A stretch of DNA of 16,160 bases from an uncultured Senegalimassilia sp. (GCA_937925385.1 CALEWN010000362.1:1-16160), one strand, 5' to 3'. Positions 1-8,149 are shown, counted from the first letter of the stretch. Made by a program: numbers and translations. The notes: generated by a model not told the origin, from the sequence alone.

Positions 1-440
1 CGCACGCGCGGGCCGAAGCTCGGGTCGCCTTTCGGACCCATGATCGCGTGCAGGAAGTCACCCTGTTCGCGCAGGTAGTCGAACAGGCCTACCAGGAACG
101 GCATGGGCTTCTTGTTCACGCGATAGCGCAGCACATCCTTCAGGCTGAGCTGCTGCATGCGCGATTGGAGGTTCTCCAGGTCGGCCATGATGTCGTCCTC
201 AAGGGCGGCGAGCAGGCCCTCCATGTCGCCGAAGTTGTTGTACAGCGTGCCGCGGTTGAGGTCCGCGCGGGCGCACAGGTCGCTGGCGCTGAAGTTGGTC
301 AGGCCGCGCTCCTCGATCAGCTCCACAAGCGCATCGCGCAGCGCGCGCTTCGAGCGCGTGATGCGCCGATCCTCGGCGGCAAGCGGCGTATCCACAGACG
401 CTATCGCCGAGTTCGAAGCGGAGCTTCGTTGCGTGGACAT
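1..440 (-). CDS. TetR/AcrR-family transcriptional regulator, C-terminus cut by window edge
   Basis: This is a one-component DNA-binding repressor of the TetR type. The frame reads from ATG at 440 down to the left edge, giving 146 visible residues and no stop, so the 3' end lies outside the window. A run of G bases (minus-strand AAGGGGGG) sits just before the ATG. A roughly 25-residue Ser/Ala-rich N-terminal tail precedes the HTH. The HTH spans about residues 27-73 and ends in LNRGTLYNNFGDMEGLL, the classical TetR recognition-helix region (usually xxxTxYxHF; here N replaces H). The C-terminal part contains LFDYLREQGDFLHAIMGPKGDPSF, which resembles the TetR_C_8 (DhaS-like) ligand domain with its 'ALLGxxGDPxF' signature. 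The ligand is unknown. A minus-strand promoter and an inverted repeat upstream (529-600) suggest autoregulation. The family call is secure; the target genes are probably beyond the left edge or are this gene itself. Confidence 0.88.
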   Translation of the reverse strand, partial: MSTQRSSASNSAIASVDTPLAAEDRRITRSKRALRDALVELIEERGLTNFSASDLCARADLNRGTLYNNFGDMEGLLAALEDDIMADLENLQSRMQQLSLKDVLRYRVNKKPMPFLVGLFDYLREQGDFLHAIMGPKGDPSFGPRV

Positions 441-504
441 ATGCCCCCCTTTCTTGCGTATACAGGCTGCGAACACGCGATGACCGGACGATAACGGCCT
501 CGCG

Positions 505-520
505 ACGCAGCTTGCTGCGT
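505..520. repeat. 7-bp palindrome in the tetR leader
   Basis: ACGCAGC at 505-511 and GCTGCGT at 514-520 are perfect reverse complements separated by TT. The palindrome lies inside the predicted 5' untranslated leader of the minus-strand tetR gene. It could be a protein-binding site or a small RNA hairpin. T-rich sequence follows on the plus strand, but no plus-strand gene ends here, so a terminator role is unlikely. Confidence 0.4.
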
Positions 521-528
521 TTTGCGTT

Positions 529-564
529 TTGAACAATCCGGGCAATAATGGACAAGTTGTTCAA
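529..564. promoter_or_regulatory. Candidate TetR operator (8+8 bp inverted repeat)
   Basis: TTGAACAA at 529-536 and TTGTTCAA at 557-564 are perfect reverse complements 20 bp apart. A nested ACAA-G-TTGT at 552-560 adds further half-site-like elements. The right arm abuts the predicted transcription start (about 565) of the minus-strand tetR promoter, so bound repressor could block initiation or early elongation. TetR repressors commonly autoregulate through such sites. Assignment to this regulator is inference from position. Confidence 0.5.
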
Positions 565-571
565 TAGCGTT

Positions 572-600
572 ATTTTACCGACCAGACAAGTGGGAATCAA
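572..600 (-). promoter_or_regulatory. Sigma70-type promoter for tetR
   Basis: On the minus strand TTGATT (595-600) and TAAAAT (572-577) are separated by exactly 17 bp and stand out in an AT-rich patch. The predicted start is near 565, giving a leader of about 125 nt before the tetR ATG. The leader contains the candidate operator and the 505-520 palindrome. Confidence 0.55.
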
Positions 601-818
601 CGAACGCAACGCGCCTGCAAACGAGTCCCGCAACCTCTACATATATAGGTATGCAATATGGATTCCGATGCCGCCCCGGCGCGGAGCGACAGCCAACATG
701 GCACTGCGATGCCGATGGCGACCGCACAGCCGCCGTTCACCCCCGTTCTACACCATAGCAGACTGGGTTATCGATTTTGCAGATATCGTCCACCCGCCTT
801 TTCGTATGAGCAAAGCTA

Positions 819-846
819 TTGCCCAAAAATCCCCGCTCGGTATACT
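819..846 (+). promoter_or_regulatory. Sigma70-type promoter for metQ
   Basis: TTGCCC (819-824) and TATACT (841-846) are separated by 16 bp. The predicted start near 853 gives a leader of about 82 nt. The leader can form short stems (AGGCG with CGCCT, CCCCG with CGGGG), but I recognise no SAM or T-box riboswitch core. Confidence 0.55.
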
Positions 847-934
847 AGGCGTCACGCAAAACAAGGCGCCTGGCCGCCCCGATCGCAAACTCACGGGGCC
901 GTCCAAGCGCGAAACGATGGGAGGGAGACCCTAC

Positions 935-1777
935 ATGAAGAAGTCAGCACTGAAGAAGCTCGCGGCGTTCGCCGCTGCAGGCGTCCTGGCCGCCGGCGTC
1001 CTGGCCGGTTGCGCAGGTTCCGGCTCCAACTCCAGCTCCGACGACAAGACCATCACCGTCGCCGCCAGCCCCACCCCGCACGCCGAGATCCTCACCAACG
1101 CCGTGGCAGACCAGCTCAAGGAGCAGGGCTACACGCTCGAAGTGAAGGAGTTCACCGACTACGTCCAGCCCAACACGGTCACCGAGGAGGGCGAGGTCGA
1201 CGCCAACTACTTCCAGCATCAGCCTTACCTGGATTCCTTCAATGAGGAGAAGGGCACACACCTGGTTTCCGTCGAGGCCGTCCACTTCGAGCCCTTCGGC
1301 CTGTACGCCGGCAAGACCGCTTCCCTTGATGCCCTGACCGACGGCGCAACCGTCGCCGTGCCCAACGACACCACCAACGAGGCTCGTGCCCTGCTCCTGC
1401 TGCAGCAGGAAGGCCTGATCAAGCTGGCCGACGGCGCAGGCATCACCGCCACCGCCAAGGATATCGTGGAGAACCCCAAGAACCTGCAGATCAAGGAGCT
1501 TGAGGCCGCCAACATCCCGAACGCCCTGAAGGATGTCGACATCGCTTGCATCAACGGCAACTACGCCCAGGCTGCCGGCCTGTCCGTCGAGAAGGACGCC
1601 CTGGCCGTCGAGGCCACCGACTCCCTGGCCGCCGAGACCTACGCAAACGTGCTGGTCGTCAAGGACGGCAACCAAGATTCCGAGAAGATTCAGGCCCTGG
1701 CCAAGGCCCTGAAGTCCGACGCCGTGCGCGACTTCATCAACAAGACCTACGAGGGCGCCGTCGTCCCGGTCTTCTAA
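935..1777 (+). CDS. metQ: MetQ/NlpA-family methionine ABC transporter substrate-binding lipoprotein
   Basis: This is the extracellular substrate-binding protein of a methionine-type ABC importer, anchored to the outer face of the membrane by a lipidated cysteine. The start at 935 follows GGGAGGGAG and opens a lipoprotein signal: MKKSALKKL, a hydrophobic Ala/Val/Leu stretch, then lipobox LAGC with Cys26. A Ser/Asn/Asp linker follows, then KTITVAASPTPHAEIL, the typical MetQ opening. Other family landmarks are EFTDYVQPN, VDANYFQHQPYLDSFN (aromatic ligand-pocket residues) and VAVPNDTTNEARALLLLQ. The 280 aa length is normal. No metN ATPase or metI permease lies beside it, since the gene stands alone between a promoter and a terminator, so it must use a distant or shared transporter. 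Methionine is the likely ligand by family, but related amino acids or dipeptides are possible. Confidence 0.95.
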   Translation: MKKSALKKLAAFAAAGVLAAGVLAGCAGSGSNSSSDDKTITVAASPTPHAEILTNAVADQLKEQGYTLEVKEFTDYVQPNTVTEEGEVDANYFQHQPYLDSFNEEKGTHLVSVEAVHFEPFGLYAGKTASLDALTDGATVAVPNDTTNEARALLLLQQEGLIKLADGAGITATAKDIVENPKNLQIKELEAANIPNALKDVDIACINGNYAQAAGLSVEKDALAVEATDSLAAETYANVLVVKDGNQDSEKIQALAKALKSDAVRDFINKTYEGAVVPVF

Positions 1778-1800
1778 GCCACAGCAACGAACCGATCGCG

Positions 1801-1829
1801 AAAGCGGGCCCACGGGCCCGCTTTTTCGT
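1801..1829 (+). terminator. Rho-independent terminator after metQ
   Basis: Two perfect 11-base arms, AAAGCGGGCCC (1801-1811) and GGGCCCGCTTT (1814-1824), lie 24 bp after the metQ stop and run into a T tract. The printed loop is only two bases, so the innermost pairs must open in the RNA. Confidence 0.9.
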
Positions 1830-1879
1830 TGCCCAAAGGCTCCTCCACCCGCCTCATCACGAGCACGCGGAAGCCCAAC

Positions 1880-2009
1880 TGCGATACGTCTGCGTTTGAG
1901 CGCGGCCTCAGCAAGTAGCCAACGCCTTCCGGCCAGAAAACCCCAGGTCGGAGACTTGACCTATTGCTACCTACTCGGAACAGCCGAATTCAAACGCAGA
2001 CGTATCGCA
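1880..2009. repeat. Perfect 20-bp inverted repeat bounding a 130-bp element
   Basis: The arm at 1880-1899 (TGCGATACGTCTGCGTTTGA) is the exact reverse complement of 1990-2009. The 90-bp centre has further partial symmetry: AGGTC and GACCT flank a short loop near 1946-1962, and AGTAG (1914-1918) faces CTACT (1971-1975). The first bases just outside the arms (C and C) cannot pair, so the repeat ends sharply. No flanking target-site duplication was seen. It could be a MITE-like remnant, an interspersed intergenic repeat or a structured RNA. The sequence alone does not decide. Confidence 0.75.
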
Positions 2010-2109
2010 CTTTGCGCCGTCACTCGCGCGGATAAAGCCGCAGATAGCGCCGCCGAGCGTTAATCATTCGTGGAACCGTTGGGCGCGGCGCCCGGTAGCG
2101 GCCGCAATT

Positions 2110-2118
2110 TGCTATCCT
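2110..2118 (+). promoter_or_regulatory. Extended -10 promoter candidate for the UPF0210 gene
   Basis: TGCTATCCT has the TGn extension followed by a TATAAT-like hexamer and would start RNA about 29 nt before the gene. No good -35 is seen at the usual distance. Flanking TTTGC and GCAAA could pair around it. Confidence 0.35.
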
Positions 2119-2153
2119 GTTGCAAAAGCGTCGCCCGTTAAAAGGACAGCATC

Positions 2154-3518
2154 ATGCAAATCACCCCGGAAGAAATCGCCGAAACGCTTGCTATGGTCAG
2201 CAAGCAGCACCTGGACATCCGCACCATCACGTTGGGCCTGAACCTGCGCTCCTGCACGGATTCGGACATCAACACCATGGCGCGCAAGGTGTATGACAAG
2301 ATGACGAAGGCCGCCGAGCAGCTGGTGCCCACCGCCGAGCAGCTCGAGCGCGAGTTCGGCATCCCGATTGTGAACAAGCGCATCTCCGTCACGCCCATCG
2401 CCGAGATCTGCGCCGCCGTGCCCGACACCGACCTGTCGCGCATCGCCGTGGCCATGGACAAGGCCGGCGCCGAGGTGGGCGTCGACTTCGTGGGCGGCTT
2501 CTCCGCGCTCGTGCACAAGGGCGCGTCGGCAGCCGACAACAAGCTGATGGACTCCATCCCCAATGCGCTCGCCGCCACCGAGCGAGTATGCTCGAGCGTC
2601 AACGTCGGCTCCACGCGCGCCGGCATCAATATGGACGCCGCGCTGAAGATGGCCGGCATCGTCAAACAGTGCGCCGAGCTGACGGCCGACCGCGATTGCA
2701 TCGCCGCCGGCAAGCTGGTGGTGTTCTGCAACGCCGTGGAGGACAACCCCTTCATGGCCGGCGCCTTCCACGGCTCGGGCGAGGCCGACGCCGTGGTCAA
2801 CGTGGGCGTTTCCGGCCCGGGCGTCGTGCGCCAGGTGCTGGCGAACATGCCCAAGGACGCCGATATGACCGAGATCGCCGAAGCCATCAAGGCCACCGCG
2901 TTCAAGATCACCCGCGCCGGCGAGCTGATGGCCCGCGAGGCCAGCCGCCGCATGGGCGTGGCCAAGGGCATCCTGGACCTGTCGCTGGCCCCCACCCCGG
3001 CCGAGGGCGACTCCGTGGCCGAGATCCTGGAAGCCATCGGCGTGGGCCAGTGCGGCGGCCCGGGCACCACGGCCGCGCTCGCCATGCTCAACGACGCCGT
3101 GAAGAAGGGCGGCGTCATGGCGAGCTCGAGCGTCGGCGGCCTGTCCGGCGCCTTCATCCCCGTGTCCGAGGACGCCGGTATGATCCGCGCCGCCGAGTCC
3201 GGCGCGCTGTGTCTGGAGAAGCTCGAGGCCATGACCTGCGTGTGCAGCGTCGGCCTGGACATGATCGCCATCCCCGGCGACACGCCGGTCGAGGCGATCT
3301 TCGGCATCATCGCCGACGAGTGCGCCATCGGCATGATCAACAACAAGACCACCGCTGTGCGCGTCATCCCCGCCATCGGCAAGAAGGTCGGCGACAAGCT
3401 GGACTTCGGCGGCCTGCTGGGCTACGCGCCGGTCATGCCCGTGAACACCCACGCCGGCACCGTGTTCGCCCACCGCGGCGGCCGCATGCCCGCCCCCATC
3501 AACTCGCTGAAGAACTAG
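2154..3518 (+). CDS. UPF0210 / DUF711 'PFL family' protein
   Basis: This is a conserved soluble protein of unknown function, assigned to UPF0210 (DUF711) and often labelled 'PFL family' for a distant structural link to glycyl-radical enzymes. The start at 2154 follows AAAAGGA at good spacing. The N-terminus ([29 protein letters not shown]) is typical, followed by conserved Gly/Ala-rich segments such as [51 protein letters not shown] and [20 protein letters not shown]. The 454 aa length is full for the family. I see no glycyl-radical loop that would support real pyruvate formate-lyase activity. In many genomes this gene follows a small ACT-domain protein (UPF0237), and none is present here on either side. 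A strong terminator follows, so it is probably monocistronic. Confidence 0.93.
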   Translation: MQITPEEIAETLAMVSKQHLDIRTITLGLNLRSCTDSDINTMARKVYDKMTKAAEQLVPTAEQLEREFGIPIVNKRISVTPIAEICAAVPDTDLSRIAVAMDKAGAEVGVDFVGGFSALVHKGASAADNKLMDSIPNALAATERVCSSVNVGSTRAGINMDAALKMAGIVKQCAELTADRDCIAAGKLVVFCNAVEDNPFMAGAFHGSGEADAVVNVGVSGPGVVRQVLANMPKDADMTEIAEAIKATAFKITRAGELMAREASRRMGVAKGILDLSLAPTPAEGDSVAEILEAIGVGQCGGPGTTAALAMLNDAVKKGGVMASSSVGGLSGAFIPVSEDAGMIRAAESGALCLEKLEAMTCVCSVGLDMIAIPGDTPVEAIFGIIADECAIGMINNKTTAVRVIPAIGKKVGDKLDFGGLLGYAPVMPVNTHAGTVFAHRGGRMPAPINSLKN

Positions 3519-3545
3519 CGAGCGCAGCAAGCATTACCCGAACGC

Positions 3546-3586
3546 AAGCGGGGATTCCGAAAACTCGGAATCCCCGCTTTTCTTTT
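3546..3586 (+). terminator. Rho-independent terminator after the UPF0210 gene
   Basis: A perfect 13-bp stem, GCGGGGATTCCGA (3548-3560) with 3565-3577, has an AAAC loop, is extended by AA/TT pairs and is followed by TTTTCTTTT. It lies 28 bp after the stop. Confidence 0.93.
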
Positions 3587-3599
3587 GCCGTCGCTAACG

Positions 3600-3639
3600 C
3601 AAAAACGGCTCCCACAGCCTCAAGGCTGCGGGAGCCGTT
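3600..3639 (-). terminator. Rho-independent terminator for ettA
   Basis: AACGGCTCCC (3604-3613) pairs with GGGAGCCGTT (3630-3639). After one mismatch CAGCC pairs with GGCTG around a four-base loop. Read on the minus strand the stem is followed by a T run (plus-strand A tract at 3601-3605), which fits ending the minus-strand ettA transcript 24 bp after its stop. It is back-to-back with the UPF0210 terminator. Confidence 0.88.
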
Positions 3640-3663
3640 CGTTTTGCGTTTGTGTGCTTGAGC

Positions 3664-5343
<1,680 letters not shown>

Positions 5344-5364
5344 GATGCTCCTTTATGTTTGACA

Positions 5365-5382
5365 CGGCGGCATTGCCCGCCG
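5365..5382 (-). other. Short leader hairpin ahead of ettA
   Basis: CGGCGG (5365-5370) and CCGCCG (5377-5382) pair around a six-base loop, ending about 21 nt upstream of the ettA start. It is next to the ribosome binding site but not overlapping it. A regulatory role is speculative. Confidence 0.3.
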
Positions 5383-5466
5383 AAAAAGCCGTTCCTTTGA
5401 TTTAACCATATACCGGCGGAAAGGCATATCACCCTTCGCCAAATGCACGCGAACGCGGGTCTCCTG

Positions 5467-6318
5467 CTACTTCTCGGGTTTTTGCAGGGCTGCGGCTGCT
5501 GCAGCGGCCCAGGTGCGCGGAACGAAGCGGCTGCCGAACACGATGACCTTCGCCAGCACGCCTGGGCAGCACAGCAGGCGGTTGCAGCCCAGCGCTCGGA
5601 TAGCCGCACAGGCAACGCGCGGGGCGCTGATGGTCATGCGGGCAAGCGCCGTGCCGCCCGCGTCGGCGTTGTCCCAAAACGGCGTGCGAACAGGCCCGGG
5701 GCACAGAGCGGTCACATGCACGCCGTGCGGGCGCAGCTCCATATGCAGCGCACTTGAGAACGACTGGACGAACGCCTTCGAGGCGTAGTACGTGGACATG
5801 TACGGCCCGGGAACGAACCCCGCCACGCTGGCCACATTGAGGATGCCGCCATGCCCGCGCGCCGCCATGCCGGGCGCGAACGCGTGGCAAAGCTCCATGA
5901 GCGCCATGTCGTTGGTTCGCACAAGCGCGCGTTGGCGTTCCAAGCTGCTTTCCGCGAAGGGCGCATCGTAGCCGAAACCGGCGTTGTTCACGAGCGTCTC
6001 CACCTGCAGGTTCGCCGCCTGCACCTGCAACGCCAGCGCATCGACGGCGCCCGGCTGCGCGAAGTCGGCGACGAAAACGTGCGTGTTAACGTCGAAGCGT
6101 TCGACCAGGTCCTTCGCCAGCTCCTCGAGCTTGCCCCGATCGCGTCCCACCAGGGCTAGCGTGCCGCATTCGCGGGCGAGCTGCGCACACAGCTCGCGGC
6201 CGATGCCGCCCGTCGCGCCCGTGACCAGCGCGCAAAGCGCAAGAGGCTCCCCTGCGGGAACCGCCCCGCCGACGCCTGCCCCGCCATGGAGGCCTTCCAT
6301 GTTCTCCGGCAACACCAT
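5467..6318 (-). CDS. Short-chain dehydrogenase/reductase (SDR), DltE/COG0300-like
   Basis: This is a probable NAD(P)-dependent oxidoreductase of the classical SDR family; the substrate is not predictable. With the chosen start, residues 33-40 are TGATGGIG (TGxxxGxG cofactor motif), 111-114 are NNAG, the catalytic Ser is near 164 (NVASVAG) and the YxxxK pair is Tyr177/Lys181. PGPVRT follows at about 207-212. The NNAGFGYDAPFAE stretch and 283 aa length fit the COG0300 branch. I prefer ATG 6318 because AAGGAG lies 9 nt upstream. An in-frame ATG at 6339 would add seven residues but has a poor site. The roughly 24-residue Gly/Ala-rich head before the Rossmann strand is longer than usual. An Ala-rich C-terminus ends the protein. 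It is divergent from the PPOX-like gene. Confidence 0.9.
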   Translation of the reverse strand: MVLPENMEGLHGGAGVGGAVPAGEPLALCALVTGATGGIGRELCAQLARECGTLALVGRDRGKLEELAKDLVERFDVNTHVFVADFAQPGAVDALALQVQAANLQVETLVNNAGFGYDAPFAESSLERQRALVRTNDMALMELCHAFAPGMAARGHGGILNVASVAGFVPGPYMSTYYASKAFVQSFSSALHMELRPHGVHVTALCPGPVRTPFWDNADAGGTALARMTISAPRVACAAIRALGCNRLLCCPGVLAKVIVFGSRFVPRTWAAAAAAALQKPEK

Positions 6319-6626
6319 CTGTGCCAACTCCTTCGCCATCTGCCGCCGCGCGACCGTTCTCCATCATGTAGCAAAGCATAGCAGGTGCAGCGACTGGTTT
6401 TAGGACTTCCGTGCGTTTGCGCGCTTTTGACGCGGAGCCGTTCACTTACCGTGGAAAAACCGCAGCGCACCGTTTCCCGATGTACGCGCCTTCGCAACCA
6501 TGTGTTGTTGGCGCTTTGGACGAACGCCGCGCACAACCGCCGCCATGGAACGTACTATGGTGAGAAACACGAGCGCCGCCCTTCGTGCGGCCGGCACAAC
6601 GCAGGCGTTTCACCACAGGAGCACAC
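6319..6626. other. Divergent intergenic region between the SDR and PPOX-like genes
   Basis: This 308-bp shared upstream region has no supported gene. It holds a minus-strand extended -10 candidate for the SDR gene (6375-6383) and ends in the ribosome binding site CAGGAG for the PPOX-like gene. No convincing plus-strand -35/-10 pair or operator was identified. Confidence 0.6.
6375..6383 (-). promoter_or_regulatory. Extended -10 promoter candidate for the SDR gene
   Basis: On the minus strand TGCTATGCT combines a TGn extension with a TATAAT-like hexamer. It would give a leader of about 50 nt to the ATG at 6318. No good -35 is visible, so support is weak. Confidence 0.3.
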
Positions 6627-7298
6627 ATGAACTTGCAAAACATCCCCGCCGTCTATCCCGAGGGCGCCGCACCTCAGCCGCAAACCGCGCCGACGCAGCA
6701 GCAAGCCGCCGCCATGGCGAAAGCCGCGCAGGCACAGCAAATCGCCGGCATGGCCCAGGCCGGTGCCGCAGCGCAGGCCGCCATGCCCGTTTCGCATCGC
6801 CCCATGCGACAGGCGGGTCGTCAGCTTCGCAGCACCACGCAGCTGCATGCGGTGGTCGAGGCTTGCCAGACAGTGCGCATCGCGTGCGTGGACGAGGAGG
6901 GGCCGTTCATCGTGCCCATGAGCTTCGGCTACGACTGGGCCGACCCCGAGGAGATCGGCGCCGACGCGCCGCGCCTGGCGCTGTGGGTGCACTCGGCCGG
7001 CGTCGGCCGCAAGGTGGACGCGTTCGATCGGGAGCCGCGCGTGGCGATTGAGATGGACGTACAGGAAGGCGTGATCACGGGCACGTACGCCTGCGCGTAT
7101 TCGTACGCGTACCGCTCCATCATGGGCACGGGCACCATCCATCGCATCCAGGGGATCGAAGCGAAGCGCTATGGCCTCACGCGCATCATGCAGCACCTGG
7201 CGCCCGAAGCCTCGACCGACTTCACCGACCAGGCGCTCGCCCGCGCGAACATCTACTGCATCGACATCGACCGCTTCACCGGCAAACAGCGAGCATAG
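6627..7298 (+). CDS. Pyridoxamine 5'-phosphate oxidase-like (NimA-type) FMN-binding protein
   Basis: This is a split-barrel flavin-binding protein of the PPOX superfamily, closest by pattern to the nitroimidazole-resistance (NimA)-like branch. The start at 6627 follows CACAGGAG; an upstream in-frame ATG at 6585 has no such site. Residues 60-215 form the domain: MRQAGRQL (usual MRRxxR opening), VRIACVDEEGPFIVPMSFGYD, LALWVHSAGVGRKVDAF, PRVAIEMD and YAYRSIMGTGTIHRI, all typical. The first 59 residues are a low-complexity Ala/Gln/Pro extension not normally found in the family. The substrate is unknown: members may reduce nitro compounds or bind heme, and NimA function cannot be asserted. The gene stands alone on this strand, divergent from the SDR and convergent with the phosphatase. 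Confidence 0.88.
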   Translation: MNLQNIPAVYPEGAAPQPQTAPTQQQAAAMAKAAQAQQIAGMAQAGAAAQAAMPVSHRPMRQAGRQLRSTTQLHAVVEACQTVRIACVDEEGPFIVPMSFGYDWADPEEIGADAPRLALWVHSAGVGRKVDAFDREPRVAIEMDVQEGVITGTYACAYSYAYRSIMGTGTIHRIQGIEAKRYGLTRIMQHLAPEASTDFTDQALARANIYCIDIDRFTGKQRA

Positions 7299-7332
7299 CG
7301 AACGATTTCACAGGAACGTAAACGAGCGTATG

Positions 7333-7884
7333 TTATTGCGCTTGGCACCAGGCCAACAAGCCTTTGCAGCCGGCCAGCACGTCACGGTAGGTATCGTCGA
7401 AGTTGCCGGTGAACCAAGGATCGGCAACGTCGGCAGCATTTGCGCCGGCTTGCTCGATCACGCGGGCGTCCTGCGCATCGGCCGCAATCTTACCGTCTTC
7501 GCCAACCAGCCCCGCGCCGGGAGCGAACGCGAGCAGACGCACGCACTTCGTTTCGGGATCGCTTCCGAAGATACGGCTCAGATGGCGCTCGTTCTCGTCA
7601 TCCATATACACGAACAGGTCCCACTCGTCGTACTCGTCGGCACGGACCTTGCGAGCGCGATGCGGCAGCACCGGCACGCCCACCTGCTTGAGCTTGTCGA
7701 CCGTGCCGTGATGCGGCGGATGCCCGATCTCATCGTTGGTGGTGGCGGCGGAATCGATGAACAGGACGTCGGCCAGCCCTGCCTTGTTCACCAGGTCCTG
7801 CATCACGAACTGGGCCATGGTCGACCTGCAGATGTTGCCGTGGCAGATGAAGAGGATGCGTGAGATGGCTTGACGACGTGACAT
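7333..7884 (-). CDS. Low-molecular-weight protein tyrosine phosphatase
   Basis: This is a cytosolic LMW-PTP that removes phosphate from tyrosine (possibly arginine) residues. The P-loop CHGNICRST at residues 14-22 provides the nucleophile Cys14, Arg20 and Ser21. Cys19 is the second cysteine often present in the family and able to form a protective disulfide. The general acid loop is VADPW (Asp155), where DPW replaces the common DPY. The length of 183 aa is slightly above the usual 150-160, and the extra residues lie before the acid loop (PGAGLVGEDGKIAADAQDARVIEQAGANA). The start at 7884 has GGAG just upstream. No kinase or capsule genes are adjacent, so the target is unknown. It converges with the PPOX-like gene, with only 34 bp between stops and no clear terminator. 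Confidence 0.92.
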   Translation of the reverse strand: MSRRQAISRILFICHGNICRSTMAQFVMQDLVNKAGLADVLFIDSAATTNDEIGHPPHHGTVDKLKQVGVPVLPHRARKVRADEYDEWDLFVYMDDENERHLSRIFGSDPETKCVRLLAFAPGAGLVGEDGKIAADAQDARVIEQAGANAADVADPWFTGNFDDTYRDVLAGCKGLLAWCQAQ

Positions 7885-7921
7885 GCGACTCCGATTTCGT
7901 TGTGATTAGCAGTAGCAGAAT

Positions 7922-7950
7922 ATGCTATTGCACGAATCAACGAAGCGCAA
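7922..7950 (-). promoter_or_regulatory. Sigma70-type promoter candidate for the phosphatase gene
   Basis: On the minus strand TTGCGC (7945-7950) and TAGCAT (7922-7927) are 17 bp apart and would start RNA about 30 nt before the ATG at 7884. The surrounding patch is AT-rich relative to the window. The -10 match is only fair. Confidence 0.4.
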
Positions 7951-8000
7951 TAATGCATCCGATATTTGGCAAACTTCGCCATGACATAGGCATCGAACGG

Positions 8001-8039
8001 GGAAAGCCCTTCTTCCTAAACGAGGATGAAGGGCTTTCC
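8001..8039. repeat. Long imperfect hairpin in the phosphatase-gltD gap
   Basis: GGAAAGCCCTTC (8001-8012) is the perfect reverse complement of 8028-8039. After one T-T mismatch a further four pairs (TCCT with AGGA) close on a five-base loop, giving a near-continuous 17-position stem. No T tract follows on either strand, so it is not a standard terminator. It lies downstream of gltD and upstream of the phosphatase promoter. Confidence 0.7.
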
Positions 8040-8097
8040 GGAACAATGCTTCGTTCGAAAGCAAATCAGCTCGACGCGCTCGTTGTCGCCGGGCCAA

Positions 8098-8130
8098 GCA
8101 AAAACAAGATCGCCCTGTCGCGCTAGGCGA
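8098..8130 (-). terminator. Weak terminator candidate after gltD
   Basis: On the minus strand TCGCC (8126-8130) pairs with GGCGA (8110-8114), followed by TCTTGTTTTT, 20 bp after the gltD stop. The stem has only five pairs and an 11-base loop, so this is tentative. Confidence 0.25.
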
Positions 8131-8149
8131 AGAAGCCGCAGCCAGCTCC

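Larger units (their letters stand above)
441..934. other. Intergenic region between tetR and metQ (494 bp)
   Basis: No convincing gene is seen here. The frame of metQ stays open upstream to about 548, but that extension has no Shine-Dalgarno site, is Arg/Pro-rich and lies ahead of the lipoprotein signal, so it is treated as chance. The stretch holds a divergent promoter pair: a minus-strand promoter for tetR (572-600) with an overlapping inverted repeat (529-564), and a plus-strand promoter for metQ (819-846). A 7+7 bp palindrome lies at 505-520. Confidence 0.7.
1830..2153. other. Gene-free gap between metQ and the UPF0210 gene
   Basis: No reading frame here has a ribosome binding site or a recognisable product. 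The gap contains the 20-bp inverted-repeat element at 1880-2009 and, nearer the next gene, an extended -10 promoter candidate. No tRNA-like or riboswitch-like fold was recognised. Confidence 0.7.

Noticed and set aside
548..934. In-frame upstream extension of metQ (129 codons)
   Set aside because: It would bury the lipoprotein signal inside the protein and covers the metQ promoter. The ATG at 935 has a strong ribosome binding site.
853..934. Possible SAM or other methionine riboswitch in the metQ leader
   Set aside because: Only short local stems are visible in about 80 nt. No conserved riboswitch core was recognised and there is no terminator stem before the gene.
2112..3530. Long minus-strand frames opposite the UPF0210 gene
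   Set aside because: They are His/Gly/Ala-rich antisense shadows of a conserved gene with a proper ribosome binding site and terminator.
7952..8126. A 57-codon plus-strand frame with plausible composition (starts MHPIFGKLRHD)
   Set aside because: There is no Shine-Dalgarno site, the frame spans the long hairpin at 8001-8039, and no family resemblance is seen. It cannot be excluded without conservation data.
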